A stretch of 24,598 bases of DNA, from the NCBI GenBank assembly GCA_039798005.1, contig JBDKGV010000014.1, positions 1-24,598 on the forward strand, given 5' to 3'. Source of the stretch: JBDKGV01 sp039798005. GTDB taxonomy: Bacteria > Fibrobacterota > Fibrobacteria > UBA5070. A model generated the notes under the pieces. The model was not told the origin of the DNA. It was given only the letters and a program-made list of their open reading frames with translations, and searched no databases. Below are positions 21,904-24,598 of this stretch, piece after piece (within the stretch, counting starts at the first letter, position 1; each line of letters opens with the position of its first letter). Both the position numbers and the translations under genes were made by a program.

Positions 21904-24598
21904 TCAGCGAGGGTAATAGCGATAGAGCATGATCTGGGTGCTGCTGGAAGGAATCAGAGCTGCCCACGCGCTTCCAGAAGGGGTGGCCACAAGCTTGAAT
22001 GGGCCACTGGCAATGCTTTGAGTGGGCATTGTGAGTGTTGTCAAGGACGATGCACCGTACGCATCGACCCGATTGCTTCCGGACGGGGCGGAGATGCCGA
22101 CCCAGACGGTGGATCCTCTTGGGGACACTGTTGTCGCTTGGGGCAATCCGCTGAATGGTGCGGAGCTCTCCGGAGTGGAGATCGATGATCCCGCGGCATA
22201 CCTTTGCACCGTACCGGAATATCCCGTGCCCGGGCCAGAAGGGGGGACGAAGGAGGTGAGCAGGGTGCTTCCGTCATCCATTCTCGTGAACGTACCGATG
22301 AGTGAGCTTCGCCCGAGTGAAGTGATGGAACTCGGTTCGACCCTGAACGTGCTGGCGACGTCGCTTGCCAAGACGATGAAGGTTGCGGGGCCGAGATTGT
22401 TTGAGTACGTCGTGATCGCCGTGAACGTTCCTGCCTTGGTTTCGGCGATTCCGTCCACGGAAGCGACATCCTGACCGATGGAGGTGAACGTCTCGGGAAT
22501 GGTCAGGTTTGCCAGCGACCTCCGTTCGAGTACGACCCGCTTGGCATTGGCGTAGGCGATTCCCAAGGAAGTCGTACCGATCCAAGCGTAGGGGCTCGAT
22601 TCAGGCGTCTTGGCCAACGTGAGTGTTGCGCCTGCAGAGATGGAACCTGTACCGGTTTGCACAAGGCTCATGGTCGTCGCCGTGGTGTGGCCCATGAACC
22701 AGAGAGATCCACCTGCGGTGGTTCCGCCCACGGGAATGATGCGCTTTTTGCTGGACAGTTGCGATTTCGTCCTGCGCCAGGCGGAATCTCCCTTGGGCCA
22801 GTACCATGCGCTGTCGTAGGTGCTGACGATCCATATCGTGCCGCTGGTGTCCGCTGCCATGGTCCATGCGCTGTCGGGTATCGATTTGGCGGCGATCGGC
22901 GCCGGCATCGCCATGGCGGTATCCTTGGCCGTCCATCCAAAGCGTCCGATTTCGGAGGTTCGTCCGCCGATGTTGCAGCGCAGACTTTTTGATGTCGTGT
23001 TCGCTACGTATTGCCTGCCGCTCCAAGCGGCCCAGCCAGATGCCGAATCCTGCAGGGTGGCACCGGCATCCGGGCACTTGGCATCGAAGAAGAATTCGCG
23101 CCCGGTCGCGCCCGGTGCCACGCCTGCGGTCTGGACGGGGGATTGGACAATTCCTGTCAAAATTACGGAATCCGTCGCGAGGTTCCCCATGCGATCCCAA
23201 GCCGCGATCCGGATGGTGGTGCTGGTACCTGCGGCGGGGACGGAGTAGGTGCGGGTCCAAGGGCTTGAAACCTTGGCGTCACCGATCGTCACCGAATCCA
23301 GGTCGAAGTTGTCGCTTGCCGTCAGGGAGATCGCCGTGCTGCTGCCAGCGATGGCTTCCACGTTTTTCGGGGAGGAGAAGGCCAAGCTCGGCTTGATGGT
23401 GTCGCTCAGGATCACCAGGCTGCGCAGACTGTCGTTGCCTGCGGAGTCGACGGCGCGGACGATCCATCGGCTCCATCCTTGGGGGGATGTGATCGTGGTT
23501 CCCCAAGCGGATGCCGTCCCGGCATCTTGAACCAGGGGAATCGTGTCGGATGCGCCGGCGCCGACGCGCCAGACTTGGATCGATTTCACGCCGAGGGAGT
23601 CGGTGCTGGTGACTCCAAAGGGCATGGACCTCGAGTTGGTTCGAAGCGTGTCGTTCGAACTCGGGGCCGTGATCGAAAGCCCAGGCTTCTTCGAGTCATG
23701 CTTGACGGTGAGCTTGGTCGTCGTGCTGATCTGATCGATCTCATCGCGGGCGAAGACATCCACCAAGATGTGCCCCTCGGTGGTCAGCGGTACCGGCAGC
23801 GTCCATGTGCTGTCGGTGCCAGAGTTGGTGGAGTCCTTCCAAGCGCCGATCGTGACGACGACCTTGACCGGTTTGCCCAGTCCGCTGTAGGCCTTGCCGG
23901 AGAGGGTCATGGTGTTGGAGGCGACCCATGTGTTGGTGCGCTGTGAGACGAAGATCGAAGGGATAGCCCCGTCGCGAGGATCGTAGCGGGACAGGCGCAG
24001 GGTGTCCAAGGTATCGGCCTTCCCGGAGCGGTTGCTGGCCATCACGGCGATCGTTCCCGAGTCCTTCTCGCCCAAGGTGACGACGCACAGCCAGAGGCTG
24101 GAATCGGCCGTTTGCCAGAGCTTGGCGATGGTGGCGCGCGATTGGGTGAATCCCGTGAGGTCAAATTTGGGAGTGATGGCGCTGTCCCCGTTCTTGATGC
24201 TGAGCTGGAGGCTGTCCAGTCCCGCTCCCCAAGCGCGCTTGTTCGGAGGAGTGACCCAGCGCAGTTGCGGCGCTTGGGCGTAGAAGGGACGGACCACCTT
24301 GATGACCTTGGTCAGCGCGTTCTTGACCGAATCGGTGGCGGTCAAGGTGTAGAAGGCCGCTTCGTTGTCGCCGTCCACCGGGACGGGGAGCGAAACGGAC
24401 CAGGAGGACTTGGTGAGGTCCAGCGGGGTGGCTCCGAGGTTGGCCGTCTTGAGAATGTCCTTGGAGGTGTCGTTTGTGATGGTCAGCGCCAGCGGTGCCG
24501 TGATCCCATAGGGCAAGGTGTAGACGGTGGTGTCATCCTGTGCCGTGGCGACGGCGTCATTGTTCATCGCAAGCGAGAGGCTTGGAGGGGTGAGGTCT
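21904..24598 (-). CDS. Large Ig-like repeat surface protein (N-terminus cut by window edge)
   Basis: About 898 codons are visible and the frame is open at the right edge, so the start lies outside the window; the ATG at 24567 is internal. The visible N-terminal half consists of tandem beta-sandwich modules of bacterial Ig-like type. They share the pattern ALTLTITNDTSKD, VKNALTKVIKVVRP, KPGLSITAPSSNDTL, WIVRAVDSAGNDS, DTIKPSLAFSSPKN and ISLTASDNFDLDSVTI, each ending with a DSAGN- or D-M-GN-like turn. After about position 23130 the sequence changes to Trp/Ser-rich stretches (DSAWTMAADTSGTIWIVS and later SGSAWAALIPSS), which resemble beta-propeller blades. No LPxTG, T9SS-type C-terminal domain or other sorting signal is seen at the C-terminus (MLYRYYPR). 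The likely role is adhesion or surface-layer structure. It ends in its own terminator. Confidence 0.8.
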   Translation of the reverse strand, partial: DLTPPSLSLAMNNDAVATAQDDTTVYTLPYGITAPLALTITNDTSKDILKTANLGATPLDLTKSSWSVSLPVPVDGDNEAAFYTLTATDSVKNALTKVIKVVRPFYAQAPQLRWVTPPNKRAWGAGLDSLQLSIKNGDSAITPKFDLTGFTQSRATIAKLWQTADSSLWLCVVTLGEKDSGTIAVMASNRSGKADTLDTLRLSRYDPRDGAIPSIFVSQRTNTWVASNTMTLSGKAYSGLGKPVKVVVTIGAWKDSTNSGTDSTWTLPVPLTTEGHILVDVFARDEIDQISTTTKLTVKHDSKKPGLSITAPSSNDTLRTNSRSMPFGVTSTDSLGVKSIQVWRVGAGASDTIPLVQDAGTASAWGTTITSPQGWSRWIVRAVDSAGNDSLRSLVILSDTIKPSLAFSSPKNVEAIAGSSTAISLTASDNFDLDSVTIGDAKVSSPWTRTYSVPAAGTSTTIRIAAWDRMGNLATDSVILTGIVQSPVQTAGVAPGATGREFFFDAKCPDAGATLQDSASGWAAWSGRQYVANTTSKSLRCNIGGRTSEIGRFGWTAKDTAMAMPAPIAAKSIPDSAWTMAADTSGTIWIVSTYDSAWYWPKGDSAWRRTKSQLSSKKRIIPVGGTTAGGSLWFMGHTTATTMSLVQTGTGSISAGATLTLAKTPESSPYAWIGTTSLGIAYANAKRVVLERRSLANLTIPETFTSIGQDVASVDGIAETKAGTFTAITTYSNNLGPATFIVLASDVASTFRVEPSSITSLGRSSLIGTFTRMDDGSTLLTSFVPPSGPGTGYSGTVQRYAAGSSISTPESSAPFSGLPQATTVSPRGSTVWVGISAPSGSNRVDAYGASSLTTLTMPTQSIASGPFKLVATPSGSAWAALIPSSSTQIMLYRYYPR

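Overview
The window is GC-rich, gene-dense bacterial chromosome with genes on both strands and no rRNA, tRNA, CRISPR array or intact insertion sequence. It carries a flagellin with a sigma-28 promoter, lipoprotein and secreted-protein genes, glycogen metabolism, a short-loop cytochrome bd oxidase and a large Ig-like surface protein, so the host is a motile, envelope-rich, probably Gram-negative bacterium. The style of the LRR lipoprotein, the DUF3160 protein and a recurrent TAnnnT element close to start codons make me lean towards the Fibrobacterota or a neighbouring FCB lineage. That assignment is an inference with low to moderate confidence.

Layout. 1-4540 (minus): glycogen operon glgB-glgX, followed by a nitroreductase cut by the left edge. 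4683-5678 (minus): a single flagellin gene with its own terminator and a near-perfect sigma-28 promoter. 5970-7356 (plus): folK-panC, joining folate and pantothenate synthesis. 7357-8482: a more AT-rich accessory patch with an LRR-like lipoprotein and small repeats. 8479-11159 (minus): a three-gene membrane operon (MOP-type flippase, DoxX-like protein, three-helix membrane protein) behind a promoter overlaid by two TetR-type operators. 11262-12622 (plus): slyX, then an Rpn/PD-(D/E)XK nuclease gene with a repeat-rich tail. 12623-12958: a hairpin-rich intergenic stretch. 12959-17896 (plus): a DUF3516-type SF2 helicase and cydAB. 18003-21828 (plus): three overlapping genes for a secreted EF-hand/FG-GAP-like protein, a membrane-anchored DUF3160 protein and a CapA-type metallophosphatase. 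21904-24598 (minus): a large Ig-like surface protein cut by the right edge, converging on capA.

How the genes work together. GlgB and GlgX make and trim glycogen branches. FolK and PanC feed two cofactor pathways. CydAB is a complete quinol oxidase core. The DUF3160/CapA/EF-hand unit is so tightly overlapped that its products probably act together at the envelope, in a role I cannot name. The flippase operon appears to be repressor-controlled by a TetR-family protein encoded elsewhere.

The least expected signal is that genes without a Shine-Dalgarno sequence (nitroreductase, folK, slyX, rpn, helicase, cydA, EF-hand gene) have a TAnnnT hexamer 6-9 bases before the start codon, whereas genes with a good Shine-Dalgarno (glgB, flagellin, LRR lipoprotein, flippase) do not. 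This suggests widespread leaderless transcription.
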